Source of the DNA: an uncultured Acetobacter sp.
GTDB lineage: Bacteria; Pseudomonadota; Alphaproteobacteria; Acetobacterales; Acetobacteraceae
Assembly (NCBI GenBank): GCA_937900755.1
Contig: CALCDN010000129.1
Location: 1-7,515 of the forward strand
DNA length: 7,515 bases
Direction: 5' to 3'
The translations under genes were made by a program, and so were the position numbers. Positions within the stretch are counted from its first letter, which is position 1. Each line of letters starts with the position of its first letter. Shown here one piece after another: positions 1 to 6,102 of the stretch. The notes under the pieces were generated by a model. That model was not told where the DNA came from. It saw only the letters and a list, made by a program, of their open reading frames with translations, and searched no databases.

Positions 1-45
1 ATCCCCGCCCCAAAACGCTCTAAAAAACCCCCGGTACCCGCCACG

Positions 46-56
46 CCCCCCCCCCC
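46..56. repeat. 11-nt poly-C homopolymer tract
   Basis: There are eleven consecutive C residues on the plus strand in non-coding DNA, about 70 nt beyond the end of the transporter gene. No open reading frame crosses the tract that I would accept, so there is no sign that it switches a gene. Its length is prone to slippage and to sequencing error, so the exact count is uncertain. The rest of 1-128 holds only this tract, a short A-run at 22-27 and the hairpin at 69-112. No gene is visible there. Confidence 0.85.
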
Positions 57-68
57 ATACGCCCGACA

Positions 69-112
69 GGTCCGGGGCGGGCACGCCACCCCGGCTGGGC
101 CCGCCCCGGACC
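69..112. terminator. Strong GC-rich hairpin, probable terminator of the MFS transporter gene
   Basis: Arms GGTCCGGGGCGGGC (69-82) and GCCCGCCCCGGACC (99-112) are perfect 14-bp inverted repeats separated by 16 nt. Read on the minus strand, the hairpin begins 17 nt after the stop codon of the transporter, which is where a transcript end is expected. There is no U-tract directly after the stem on either strand. The nearest T-run on the minus strand is about 40 nt further on (complement of 22-27). It is therefore not a textbook intrinsic terminator. It could be a Rho-assisted or 3'-end-stabilising stem, or a bidirectional stem if a convergent gene lies to the left. The inverted repeat is seen directly and the terminator role is inferred. 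Confidence 0.6.
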
Positions 113-128
113 GACTGGGCTGGTCTGG

Positions 129-1325
129 TTATGCATCATGCTCTGATGGGTGCAGAACATGGGGGAACGCGGAGGTACTGAAAAACGCGATCAGAATACC
201 GCAAAGTGCGACCACAATGGCAAAGGGGGTCAGCACGGCAAACCCGCCATGTGTCAGCACTACCCCACCGGCGGCCGAACCCAGCAGGATACCCGCGTTG
301 CTGGCGGCGTTAATGGCGGCCCCCGCCACATCGGCCCGCGTGGCACGGGCGCGAATAGCCCCGGACATGACAAACGGAATAATGGCTGAATAGCCAATAC
401 ACCACAGCCCCACAGCCCCGACAGACATCCACCCCGACAGGATATGCCCATACATGAGCCCCATGCCAATGAGCATGGCCATGCCACTTGCCAGCATGCC
501 AGCCGCGGGGCGACGGTCCACAACCTGACCGGCCCCCCACAGCCCCAGAATACTCAGCCCCCCCGTCAGCAACAGGGCGATGCTCAGCGCCCCACTGGAC
601 AGGCCATGTTCGAGCAGGAGCGGTGTCACGTAGGTGTAAAGCAGGTTATGCGCGAAAAAGAAGACCGCATCCACCGCCACCACAATCAGGAACGTGCGCA
701 TGATCCTGCGCGAGGCAATGCTGGGCAGGCTTTCCTTGACATGCACGGTGGAAGATACGGGCGGCAGAAAAAACGCAATGCAGAGCGTGAGCACCACGGC
801 TATGCCAGTCATGATGTACATGGCCACGCGCCAACTGGCCAGATGCCCCACAGCCGCCGTGCCCGGAACGCCCAGAATGGCGCCAAGGGATGTGCCACCA
901 TACACAAACGAAATCGCGCGGCCTGTCATGCTGGGCGGCACCAGGCGTGCCGCATAGGCCGAGACAATGGACATCAGCAGCGCATGGGCCAGCCCGCCAA
1001 TCAGCCGCCCTGCGCATAACAGGACAAAGGTAGGCGCCATGGCCACCACCAGGTTGGACACCACATACCCAAAGAGAGAGACAAGCATAAGGCGCTTGCG
1101 GTCAATATGGGCGGTCATGATGGTCAGGGGCACGGCCCCAAGCGTCACCATCAGGGCAAAAGCACTGACCGCCAACCCGGCCTCGCCTTCCTGTATATGG
1201 AACGTCCGGGCCATTTCTATCAGTATGCCTACCGGCGCCACCTCGCTGGTCAGTGCCGTAAAGGTACAGGCAAACAAGGCCCAAAGCCCGATAATGGCTC
1301 CGGTTGAAAGATTTTTAAAAAGCAT
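129..1325 (-). CDS. Major facilitator superfamily (DHA1-type) efflux transporter
   Basis: This is an inner-membrane transporter of 398 residues with the usual MFS layout: six hydrophobic segments, a polar central loop at about 190-210, then six more. A degenerate motif A (G63 to about M80, with H73, D75, R76 and R78) lies between TM2 and TM3. A motif C-like stretch, G144-TSLGAILGVPG, marks TM5 and is typical of drug/proton antiporters. A second motif A-like loop (GQVVDRRP, 266-273) opens the C-terminal half. Overall it resembles the AraJ/YdhP/NepI group of proton-driven sugar, nucleoside or drug exporters, but the substrate cannot be read from the sequence. I chose the ATG at 1325, preceded by AGGG four bases upstream. 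A TTG 33 nt further upstream would add 11 residues but lacks a well-spaced ribosome binding site. The gene lies downstream of uvrA2 on the same strand across a 259-nt gap, so it probably has its own promoter. Confidence 0.9.
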   Translation of the reverse strand: MLFKNLSTGAIIGLWALFACTFTALTSEVAPVGILIEMARTFHIQEGEAGLAVSAFALMVTLGAVPLTIMTAHIDRKRLMLVSLFGYVVSNLVVAMAPTFVLLCAGRLIGGLAHALLMSIVSAYAARLVPPSMTGRAISFVYGGTSLGAILGVPGTAAVGHLASWRVAMYIMTGIAVVLTLCIAFFLPPVSSTVHVKESLPSIASRRIMRTFLIVVAVDAVFFFAHNLLYTYVTPLLLEHGLSSGALSIALLLTGGLSILGLWGAGQVVDRRPAAGMLASGMAMLIGMGLMYGHILSGWMSVGAVGLWCIGYSAIIPFVMSGAIRARATRADVAGAAINAASNAGILLGSAAGGVVLTHGGFAVLTPFAIVVALCGILIAFFSTSAFPHVLHPSEHDA

Positions 1326-1394
1326 GACACCCTGTTGAAATACACAAAAACGGACCAATGCCGATTCTTTGAAGTCCTTCTGGCACCCCTTGCT

Positions 1395-1418
1395 CCAAAA
1401 CGGAATAGCCGGTTTTGG
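1395..1418. promoter_or_regulatory. Inverted repeat CCAAAAC-N10-GTTTTGG, possible operator
   Basis: Perfect 7-bp arms CCAAAAC (1395-1401) and GTTTTGG (1412-1418) are separated by 10 nt. The dyad centre lies about 80 nt upstream of the transporter ATG, inside or next to the AT-rich stretch. As DNA it could be the site of a dimeric repressor or activator. As RNA in the leader it could fold, with a further CGG/CCG inner stem closing an AATAG loop. No regulator gene is present in the window, so the cognate factor is unknown. Confidence 0.45.
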
Positions 1419-1449
1419 ATAAATACAATATGACGCAAGTTTATTCTTT

Positions 1450-1466
1450 TATTACAGTGTATTACA
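1450..1466. promoter_or_regulatory. ATTACA direct repeat / imperfect palindrome, possible operator
   Basis: ATTACA occurs twice (1451-1456 and 1461-1466) at a 10-bp period, one helical turn. The same bases form an imperfect 15-bp palindrome (1450-1464) with TATTACA and TGTATTA arms, matching at six of seven positions. It sits in the most AT-rich part of the gap before the transporter gene. Both symmetries suit binding by a small dimeric regulator, but AT-rich DNA produces such patterns easily by chance. Confidence 0.35.
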
Positions 1467-1584
1467 AAAAATCCGACGCACCACCAGAGTATACCCGTCC
1501 CAGGAGGAGCATTAACCGCCAATACCTGCGTATCTCTGCCAGAGCAGCCGATACCCGGCATGCCCAAGACCCCGCGCGCAGGGC

Positions 1585-4110
1585 CTACCCTGTGTAACGG
1601 GCCAGAAAAGGCGCCGTTACACTGCCTTGGGCACGCGCCACATCATGCGGCGCGCCCTGCGCCACAATGTGGCCACCCCTGCCCCCCGCGCCGGGGCCAA
1701 GATCAATCACCCAGTCGCTGCGGGCGACAAGGCGCATATCGTGCTCGGCAACCAGCACCGTATGCCCAGCGCGCACCAGGTCGTGCAGGTGCTCCATCAA
1801 CCTGTCGGCATCAAACGGGTGCAGGCCGGTTGTCGGCTCATCCAGCACGTAGAGTGTCGGCCCCCGCCGCTGCTTGTGGAGTTCCGTCGCCAGCTTGATC
1901 CGCTGCGCCTCCCCCCCGGAAAGTTCAGTCGCGGGCTGGCCCCGCGTCAGGTGCCCCCGCCCCCCCCGCCGCACCGTGGCCAAACTCTGCGCCGGCCCTG
2001 CATCATCAGCCAGAAAGACACAGGCTTCATCAACCGTCATGGCCAAAAGCTCGGCTATGGAGCGGCCACGGTAGGTTACGTCCAGCACCTCCGGCTTGTA
2101 GCGCGCACCATGGCATGTGGGGCACGGCGCATACACGCTGGGCAGGAACAGAAGCTCCACCATGGTCGCCCCCGCTCCCTCGCAGGTGGGGCAACGCCCC
2201 TTGGGAAGATTGAACGAAAAATACCCGGCATCATACCCACGTTTTTGCGCCAGTTCCGTTTGGGCATATATTTTACGGATCGTGTCAAAAAGACCGGTAT
2301 AGGTTGCAAGGTTTGAGCGTGGCGTGCGGCCTATGGGTTTTTGGTCAATCACCACCAGACGCCTGATATGCTCCAGACCGGCCGTTATACACCCTTCCGG
2401 CTCCCCCTCCCCCGTGAACGCCAGGAGGTCTTCCCCTTCTTCCACTGGCGCGGGCACCTGCCCCAGCGCCTTCGCCACGACCCTTGGCAGCACCTGGCTG
2501 ACAAGGGAGGATTTGCCCGAACCCGACACCCCGGTAACCGACACCAGAACACCAAGGGGAAAAGACACGGCAAGGTCGTGCAGGTTGTTCCAGCATATGT
2601 GTTGCAGGCACAGCCATGCGGCTGGTTCCCTGGGCGCATGGGCCACCACGGTGGTGGGGGCGAACACGTAGTCGCGCGTATGGGAGAGGGCGATATGCTC
2701 CAGCCCGGCGAGAGGGCCTGAATACAAAACCTCGCCCCCACGCGTGCCTGCCTGTGGCCCCACATCCACCACCCATTGCGCGTGGCGGACAATATCCAGG
2801 TTATGCTCAACAAGGAAAAGGGAGTTCCCTGCGTTTCGCAAGCGCTTTAACGCGGCCAGCAGGGCCTGCGTGTCCGCCGGGTGCAGGCCGGCGGAGGGCT
2901 CGTCCAGCACATACACCACCCCGAACAGGTTGGAGTGGATCTGTGTGCCAAGCCGCAGGCGCTGGTACTCCCCTGGTGAGAGGGTCTGCACGCCACGGTC
3001 CATTTGCAGGTATCCAAGCCCCAGCCCCTCCAGCACGCCAATCCGGGCGGCCATATCCTCCACAATACGTACCGCGGCAATGGCCGTGGCCTGCCCTTGC
3101 CCCACCTGCGCGCCGCCAACCTCGCCAACCGCACCGCGCAGGGTTGCCGCTATTGTTTCCAAGGGCAGCGCGGTCATGGCGGCAATTGTATAACCACCAA
3201 ATGTTACACGCAGGGCATCGGCGTTAAGCCGCTGGCCATGGCATGCCGGGCACTCCGTGGTGGCCATGAAGGCTTCCACCCTGCGGCGCATCATCGCGCT
3301 TTGCGAATGGGCGAAGGTGTGCAGGACATACCGCCGCGCCCCCGTAAACGTACCCTGATAGGCAGGCTCCACCCCCTGGGCCATGGCCTGCACAACCTGC
3401 TCGTGCGTCAGGCCGGGGTACACCGGGTATGTTGGCGTTTCCTCGGTAAAAAGTATCCACTCCCGTATTTTCCTGGGCAGGCTGCTCCACGGGACATCAA
3501 CATCCACCCCCCTGGCAATCAGAATGTCGCGCAGGTTCTGCCCCTGCCACGCACGCGGCCATGACGCTATGGCGCGCTCACGAATGGTGCGGGACGGGTC
3601 CGGCACCATGGCCGCCTCCGTTACGTCGTGAATATGGCCCAGCCCATGGCAGCGTGGGCAGGCCCCCATTGGCGTATTGGGCGAAAAGGATTCCGCCTCC
3701 AGCCGCGCCAGCCCCTGTGGGTATGTGCCCGCGCGCGAGTAGAGCATGCGCAAAAGGTTGGAAAGGGTGGTGATGCTGCCAACGGAGGATCGGCCGGAAG
3801 AGCCCCCGCGCTGCTGTTGCAGGGCAATGGCCGGGGGCAGGCCGTCCACCACGTCCACGTCGGGTACGGGCATCTGCTGGAACAGGCGGCGGGCATAGGG
3901 GGACACGGATTCCAGATACCGGCGCTGCGCCTCCGCGTACACCGTGCCAAACGCCAGCGAGGACTTGCCCGACCCCGAAAGCCCCGTAAATACGACCAGA
4001 CTGTCACGCGGGATATCCACGCTGACGTTTTTCAGGTTGTGTTCGCGCGCACCCCGCACATGGACAAAGCCGTCATCCCCGCTCGGGCCTGTTTTTTCCG
4101 CTTTGTGCAT
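1585..4110 (-). CDS. uvrA2: UvrA2-type excinuclease ABC ATPase lacking the UvrB-binding domain
   Basis: This is an 841-residue cytoplasmic tandem ABC ATPase of the UvrA family, which binds damaged or distorted DNA as a dimer. Half 1 has Walker A GLSGSGKSS (43-51), CxxC zinc pairs at 151-154 and 287-290, signature LSPGE (377-381), Walker B VYVLDEP (399-405) and H436. Half 2 has Walker A GVSGSGKSS (527-535), CxxC pairs at 640-643 and 663-666, signature LSGGE (730-734), Walker B LYVLDEP (753-759) and H790. Canonical UvrA is about 940 residues. Here the sequence runs from the LLRMLYSRAG motif (about 119-128) almost directly to the zinc motif at 151, so the inserted UvrB-binding domain and its own zinc module are absent. 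The first signature has P for the usual G. Both traits are known in class II UvrA (UvrA2), whose members are linked to tolerance of DNA-damaging agents or to self-resistance rather than standard excision repair. The start has GGAG eight bases upstream. It lies 30 nt after the amidase stop, so the two are probably co-transcribed. Confidence 0.95.
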   Translation of the reverse strand: MHKAEKTGPSGDDGFVHVRGAREHNLKNVSVDIPRDSLVVFTGLSGSGKSSLAFGTVYAEAQRRYLESVSPYARRLFQQMPVPDVDVVDGLPPAIALQQQRGGSSGRSSVGSITTLSNLLRMLYSRAGTYPQGLARLEAESFSPNTPMGACPRCHGLGHIHDVTEAAMVPDPSRTIRERAIASWPRAWQGQNLRDILIARGVDVDVPWSSLPRKIREWILFTEETPTYPVYPGLTHEQVVQAMAQGVEPAYQGTFTGARRYVLHTFAHSQSAMMRRRVEAFMATTECPACHGQRLNADALRVTFGGYTIAAMTALPLETIAATLRGAVGEVGGAQVGQGQATAIAAVRIVEDMAARIGVLEGLGLGYLQMDRGVQTLSPGEYQRLRLGTQIHSNLFGVVYVLDEPSAGLHPADTQALLAALKRLRNAGNSLFLVEHNLDIVRHAQWVVDVGPQAGTRGGEVLYSGPLAGLEHIALSHTRDYVFAPTTVVAHAPREPAAWLCLQHICWNNLHDLAVSFPLGVLVSVTGVSGSGKSSLVSQVLPRVVAKALGQVPAPVEEGEDLLAFTGEGEPEGCITAGLEHIRRLVVIDQKPIGRTPRSNLATYTGLFDTIRKIYAQTELAQKRGYDAGYFSFNLPKGRCPTCEGAGATMVELLFLPSVYAPCPTCHGARYKPEVLDVTYRGRSIAELLAMTVDEACVFLADDAGPAQSLATVRRGGRGHLTRGQPATELSGGEAQRIKLATELHKQRRGPTLYVLDEPTTGLHPFDADRLMEHLHDLVRAGHTVLVAEHDMRLVARSDWVIDLGPGAGGRGGHIVAQGAPHDVARAQGSVTAPFLARYTG

Positions 4111-4140
4111 GCTGCGCGCTCCGCTCGCGTTGTGCTGTTT

Positions 4141-4932
4141 TCAGGCGTTGAGTTCGGGGTCCCTGAAGCGGCGGTTGGCCAGGACGGGCAAGGTCGCACG
4201 GGCCGAGCGGATACGCTCCATATCCACCGTGGCAAACAGCAGGTCTGGGCCACTTCCCGCACGGACCACCGCAACCCCCATTGGGTCAACCAGCATGCTG
4301 CACCCTATGTTGCGCGGCCCACACTCGCCCACCGCCGCCACATAGCAGGTGTTTTCCAACGCCCGGGCGGTGACCATGACCTCCCAGTGCCATTCCTTTC
4401 CGGGCCCGCGCACCCATGCGGCTGGCACGCTCAACAGGTCCGCACCCCGCACCGCAAGGGAGCGCGCAACCTCTGGAAAGCGTACATCATAACAGGTCAT
4501 CAACCCGACATGGAGGTCCCCCACCCGCACAATGGGGGGGAGGTCCGTGCCCGGAACATAGTCGTTTGATTCCTTCATGTTAAAGGCATCATACAGGTGC
4601 AGCTTGCGGTAACAGGCAACCACCCCGGTGGCGTTGAGCACGATCTGGCAATTATGGGTCAGAACCGGTTGGGCAGGAGTGGCAATGCAGCAGATCACGC
4701 TCAGGTCCTTGCCCGCCAGGGCACGGACAAGCCCGCTCACAAAAGGTCCGTCCAGCATCTGGGCCGTGCGCACGGTAATCCCGGGGTCGTGCATGTCCGC
4801 AGCAATCAGGCTTTCTGGCAGAACCAGCAGCCGCGCGCCCCCGGCAGCCGCCCGATCAATCAGGGACACGCACTGGTCAAGATTGATACGCCATTCCGAA
4901 GCAACGGCGAACTGTCCTAGGGCGATTTTCAT
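4141..4932 (-). CDS. ybeM: Carbon-nitrogen hydrolase, probable deaminated-glutathione amidase (YbeM/Nit1-like)
   Basis: This is a 263-residue cytoplasmic nitrilase-superfamily hydrolase. The catalytic triad is visible as E40 (LVLPES), K110 (YRKLHLYD) and C147 (MTCYDVRFPE). The KLHLYDAF...KES stretch, the AAWVRGP..EWHW stretch (171-183), the VGECG motif (201-205) and the RATLPVLANRRF C-terminus resemble Escherichia coli YbeM and eukaryotic Nit1. Members of that group hydrolyse deaminated glutathione, a side product of transaminases, to 2-oxoglutarate and cysteinylglycine (metabolite repair). The family assignment is firm. The exact substrate is inferred, since other omega-amidases and nitrilases share the fold. 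The ATG at 4932 is preferred because AAGGA lies eight bases upstream and the protein then begins at the usual first strand (MKIALGQF). The frame stays open to 5091, but that 53-residue extension matches nothing in the family. The gene is first of a likely two-gene operon with uvrA2. Confidence 0.9.
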   Translation of the reverse strand: MKIALGQFAVASEWRINLDQCVSLIDRAAAGGARLLVLPESLIAADMHDPGITVRTAQMLDGPFVSGLVRALAGKDLSVICCIATPAQPVLTHNCQIVLNATGVVACYRKLHLYDAFNMKESNDYVPGTDLPPIVRVGDLHVGLMTCYDVRFPEVARSLAVRGADLLSVPAAWVRGPGKEWHWEVMVTARALENTCYVAAVGECGPRNIGCSMLVDPMGVAVVRAGSGPDLLFATVDMERIRSARATLPVLANRRFRDPELNA

Positions 4933-4958
4933 CCGGGCGATCCTTACGGGCAAAACCA

Positions 4959-4979
4959 TGTGGCGCAGGCGTTGCCACA
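4959..4979. promoter_or_regulatory. Inverted repeat TGTGGC-N9-GCCACA upstream of the amidase
   Basis: Perfect 6-bp arms (4959-4964 and 4974-4979) are separated by 9 nt and centred about 37 nt upstream of the amidase ATG. It could be an operator or a small leader hairpin in the amidase/uvrA2 transcript. Six-base arms are short, so chance is a realistic alternative. Confidence 0.3.
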
Positions 4980-5127
4980 CGCCAGCCACCCCTTCTACGA
5001 CACATGATTGCCCAAGCGCAAAATCCGACGACCATGCCCAACACCACGATACCCCACAGGCCCTGGCCATGAGGCTGGGCAGGCCGGACACTCATCACCA
5101 AATCGTCACACTTCCACCGGCGGTGTC

Positions 5128-5156
5128 TGGCGTATGGGACAACCGTGTCCATGCCA
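5128..5156 (+). promoter_or_regulatory. Bulged stem-loop just upstream of the acid phosphatase start
   Basis: TGGCGTATGGGAC (5128-5140) can pair with GTGTCCATGCCA (5145-5156) as an interrupted stem (TGGC/GCCA, ATGG/CCAT, AC/GT) around a short loop. It ends 4 nt before the AAGG ribosome binding site of the phosphatase. If transcribed it would lie in the 5' leader and might affect translation. It is imperfect and no known riboswitch is recognised. Confidence 0.3.
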
Positions 5157-5172
5157 GCATAAGGTCCATGCC

Positions 5173-5946
5173 ATGCGCCATCGTGTTTCCGCCCTTTGTG
5201 CCGTAGCGCTCTGCGTGGCCATGCCTGGCCTGCCACAAGCAGGGCACGCCCAGACAACCCTGCTGCCAGATGGCAGGGCGTTCCTGCCCCCTCCGCCTCC
5301 CGCGGGTTCATACGCACAGCAGGCAGACCGTCAGGCCATTGAGGCCACGCGCGCCCTCAATGGCACCCCCCGCTGGCAACTGGCCCACAATGACGCGGAG
5401 TTGAAGCCACAACACCTCATCAACGATTTTTCCTGTGCCGCCGGGTTTACCCTGAGCGCGGACAGGCTACCCGCCCTGCTCGACCTCCTGCACACCTTGG
5501 CCGCACCTGTTGAACAGCGCGTGACGGAAGAAAAAAACTTCTGGCACAGGCCCCGCCCCTTTGTGGGCAACCATCAGGATATCTGCACCCCCGATGCGCG
5601 GGCCAAGCTGGAAAACAGTTTTGCCTATCCCTCGGGTCATACCACATGGGGCTGGATAACCGCGTCCATTCTGGCCAGCGCCCTGCCCGAGCGCGCAAGC
5701 CAGATTATGCAGCGCGCCCGTGTCTTTGGCGAAAGCCGCATTGTGTGCGGCGTGCATTGGAAAAGCGATGTGCAGGCCGGTTACATGAATGGAGGAGCCC
5801 TGTTTGCCGCACTCCAGGAACAACCCTGGTTCATGGAAAAAATGAAGACCGTCCGGGCCGAACTCCAGACCCTGCAAACCCGCTCCGCACAACCCGATGC
5901 CAGCACATGTGCCGTGGAACACGCCGCCGCCGCAGATGTTTTTTAA
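5173..5946 (+). CDS. Secreted class A non-specific acid phosphatase (PAP2 family)
   Basis: This is a 257-residue exported phosphatase that should hydrolyse organic phosphomonoesters in the periplasm. Residues 1-26 form a signal peptide: basic RHR, a hydrophobic core (VSALCAVALCVAM), and a likely cut after AGHA with Q27 as the mature N-terminus. The proline run FLPPPPPAGS (37-46) precedes the helical PAP2 domain, as in PhoN/PhoC proteins. All three parts of the class A signature are intact: K121-x6-R128-P129, P153-S154-G155-H156, and S188-R189-x5-H195-x3-D199. H195 is the expected nucleophile and H156 the acid/base. Four cysteines remain in the mature part (88, 138, 192, 246) and could form disulfides. 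The ATG at 5173 is chosen over upstream starts back to 5008 because AAGG lies eight bases before it and the signal peptide begins exactly there. It is divergent from the amidase. A role in phosphate scavenging is inferred from the family. Confidence 0.95.
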   Translation: MRHRVSALCAVALCVAMPGLPQAGHAQTTLLPDGRAFLPPPPPAGSYAQQADRQAIEATRALNGTPRWQLAHNDAELKPQHLINDFSCAAGFTLSADRLPALLDLLHTLAAPVEQRVTEEKNFWHRPRPFVGNHQDICTPDARAKLENSFAYPSGHTTWGWITASILASALPERASQIMQRARVFGESRIVCGVHWKSDVQAGYMNGGALFAALQEQPWFMEKMKTVRAELQTLQTRSAQPDASTCAVEHAAAADVF

Positions 5947-6102
5947 CCTGCACTGCCGGTGAGCATAACCCTCCCCCTGACAGGACGCGCCTTAGCATGG
6001 ACGCCTTGCATGGAACAGTTGCAAGAAACCTCGACTCCGCCCCCAAAAAGTGGGGAGATAGGGCCTTGCCATGCGAGTGGCCCAGCAAGGAGATGAAAGA
6101 CC
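5947..6102 (+). promoter_or_regulatory. Leader/promoter region of the yqhD-OYE unit
   Basis: This 156-nt gap separates the phosphatase stop codon from yqhD. It contains a perfect dyad (6005-6025, listed separately), a CCCC-N7-GGGG stem at 6041-6055, and a good ribosome binding site AAGGAG (6087-6092) ten bases before the yqhD ATG. No strong terminator follows the phosphatase gene, so readthrough is possible. No clean sigma-70 promoter is visible either. Confidence 0.5.
6005..6025. promoter_or_regulatory. Perfect dyad CTTGCA-N9-TGCAAG, candidate operator for yqhD
   Basis: Six-base arms CTTGCA (6005-6010) and TGCAAG (6020-6025) are exact inverted repeats with a 9-nt spacer, so the arms sit 15 bp apart start to start. 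The dyad is about 80 nt upstream of the yqhD ATG. In E. coli, yqhD is activated by the AraC-type regulator YqhC in response to aldehydes. No such regulator lies in this window, so the factor acting here is unknown. Confidence 0.45.

Larger units (their letters stand above)
1326..1584 (-). promoter_or_regulatory. Intergenic region upstream of the MFS gene, probable promoter region with two dyads
   Basis: This 259-nt gap separates the uvrA2 stop codon from the transporter start. The stretch at about 1413-1472 is markedly AT-rich against a GC-rich background, as expected for a promoter or regulator site. It holds two symmetric elements, listed separately. TATACT on the minus strand (complement of 1488-1493) resembles a -10 box, but no good -35 hexamer sits 16-18 nt upstream of it, so I do not assign a transcription start. 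A short CAGGG/CCCTG stem at 1579-1592 overlaps the uvrA2 stop codon. It has no T-run and is not a convincing terminator. Confidence 0.5.
4933..5172. promoter_or_regulatory. Divergent intergenic region between the amidase and acid phosphatase genes
   Basis: These 240 nt must hold the promoters for both the minus-strand amidase/uvrA2 unit and the plus-strand phosphatase. I see no clear -35/-10 pair on either strand, and the region stays fairly GC-rich. Two stem-forming elements are present and listed separately (4959-4979 and 5128-5156). A TCATCAC...GTCACAC pair at 5092-5111 is faintly reminiscent of a PHO box but has the wrong spacing. Open frames that cross this region on both strands lack family similarity and look like chance extensions. 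Confidence 0.55.

Noticed and set aside
46..56. Poly-C tract as a phase-variation switch
   Set aside because: It lies in non-coding DNA downstream of a gene and is not placed in any supported promoter or reading frame.
1579..1592. CAGGG-CCTA-CCCTG stem at the uvrA2 stop codon as a terminator
   Set aside because: The stem is only 5 bp and no T-run follows on the minus strand.
1430..1597. Small plus-strand ORF (55 codons from the ATG at 1430) in the gap between the transporter and uvrA2 genes
   Set aside because: It has no good ribosome binding site, no recognisable protein features, and its end overlaps the uvrA2 coding sequence on the other strand. It is more likely a chance frame.
3628..4569. 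Long plus-strand open frame (313 codons) antisense to the start of uvrA2 and the end of the amidase
   Set aside because: It is fully antisense to two well-supported genes and has no family-like motifs. Long antisense frames are common in GC-rich coding DNA.
4933..5091. 53-residue N-terminal extension of the amidase
   Set aside because: The family begins at the MKIALGQF strand, which has its own well-spaced AAGGA site. The extension has no family similarity and would occupy most of the divergent promoter region.
5092..5111. PHO-box-like pair (TCATCAC...GTCACAC) upstream of the phosphatase
   Set aside because: The half-sites match the PhoB consensus poorly and their spacing is 13 rather than 11 bp.
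5008..5172. 55-residue N-terminal extension of the acid phosphatase
   Set aside because: It would bury the clear signal peptide that begins at 5173, and the 5173 start has a suitable ribosome binding site.
6041..6055. CCCC-N7-GGGG stem before yqhD as a terminator or riboswitch
   Set aside because: A four-base stem without a T-run or conserved features does not support either role.
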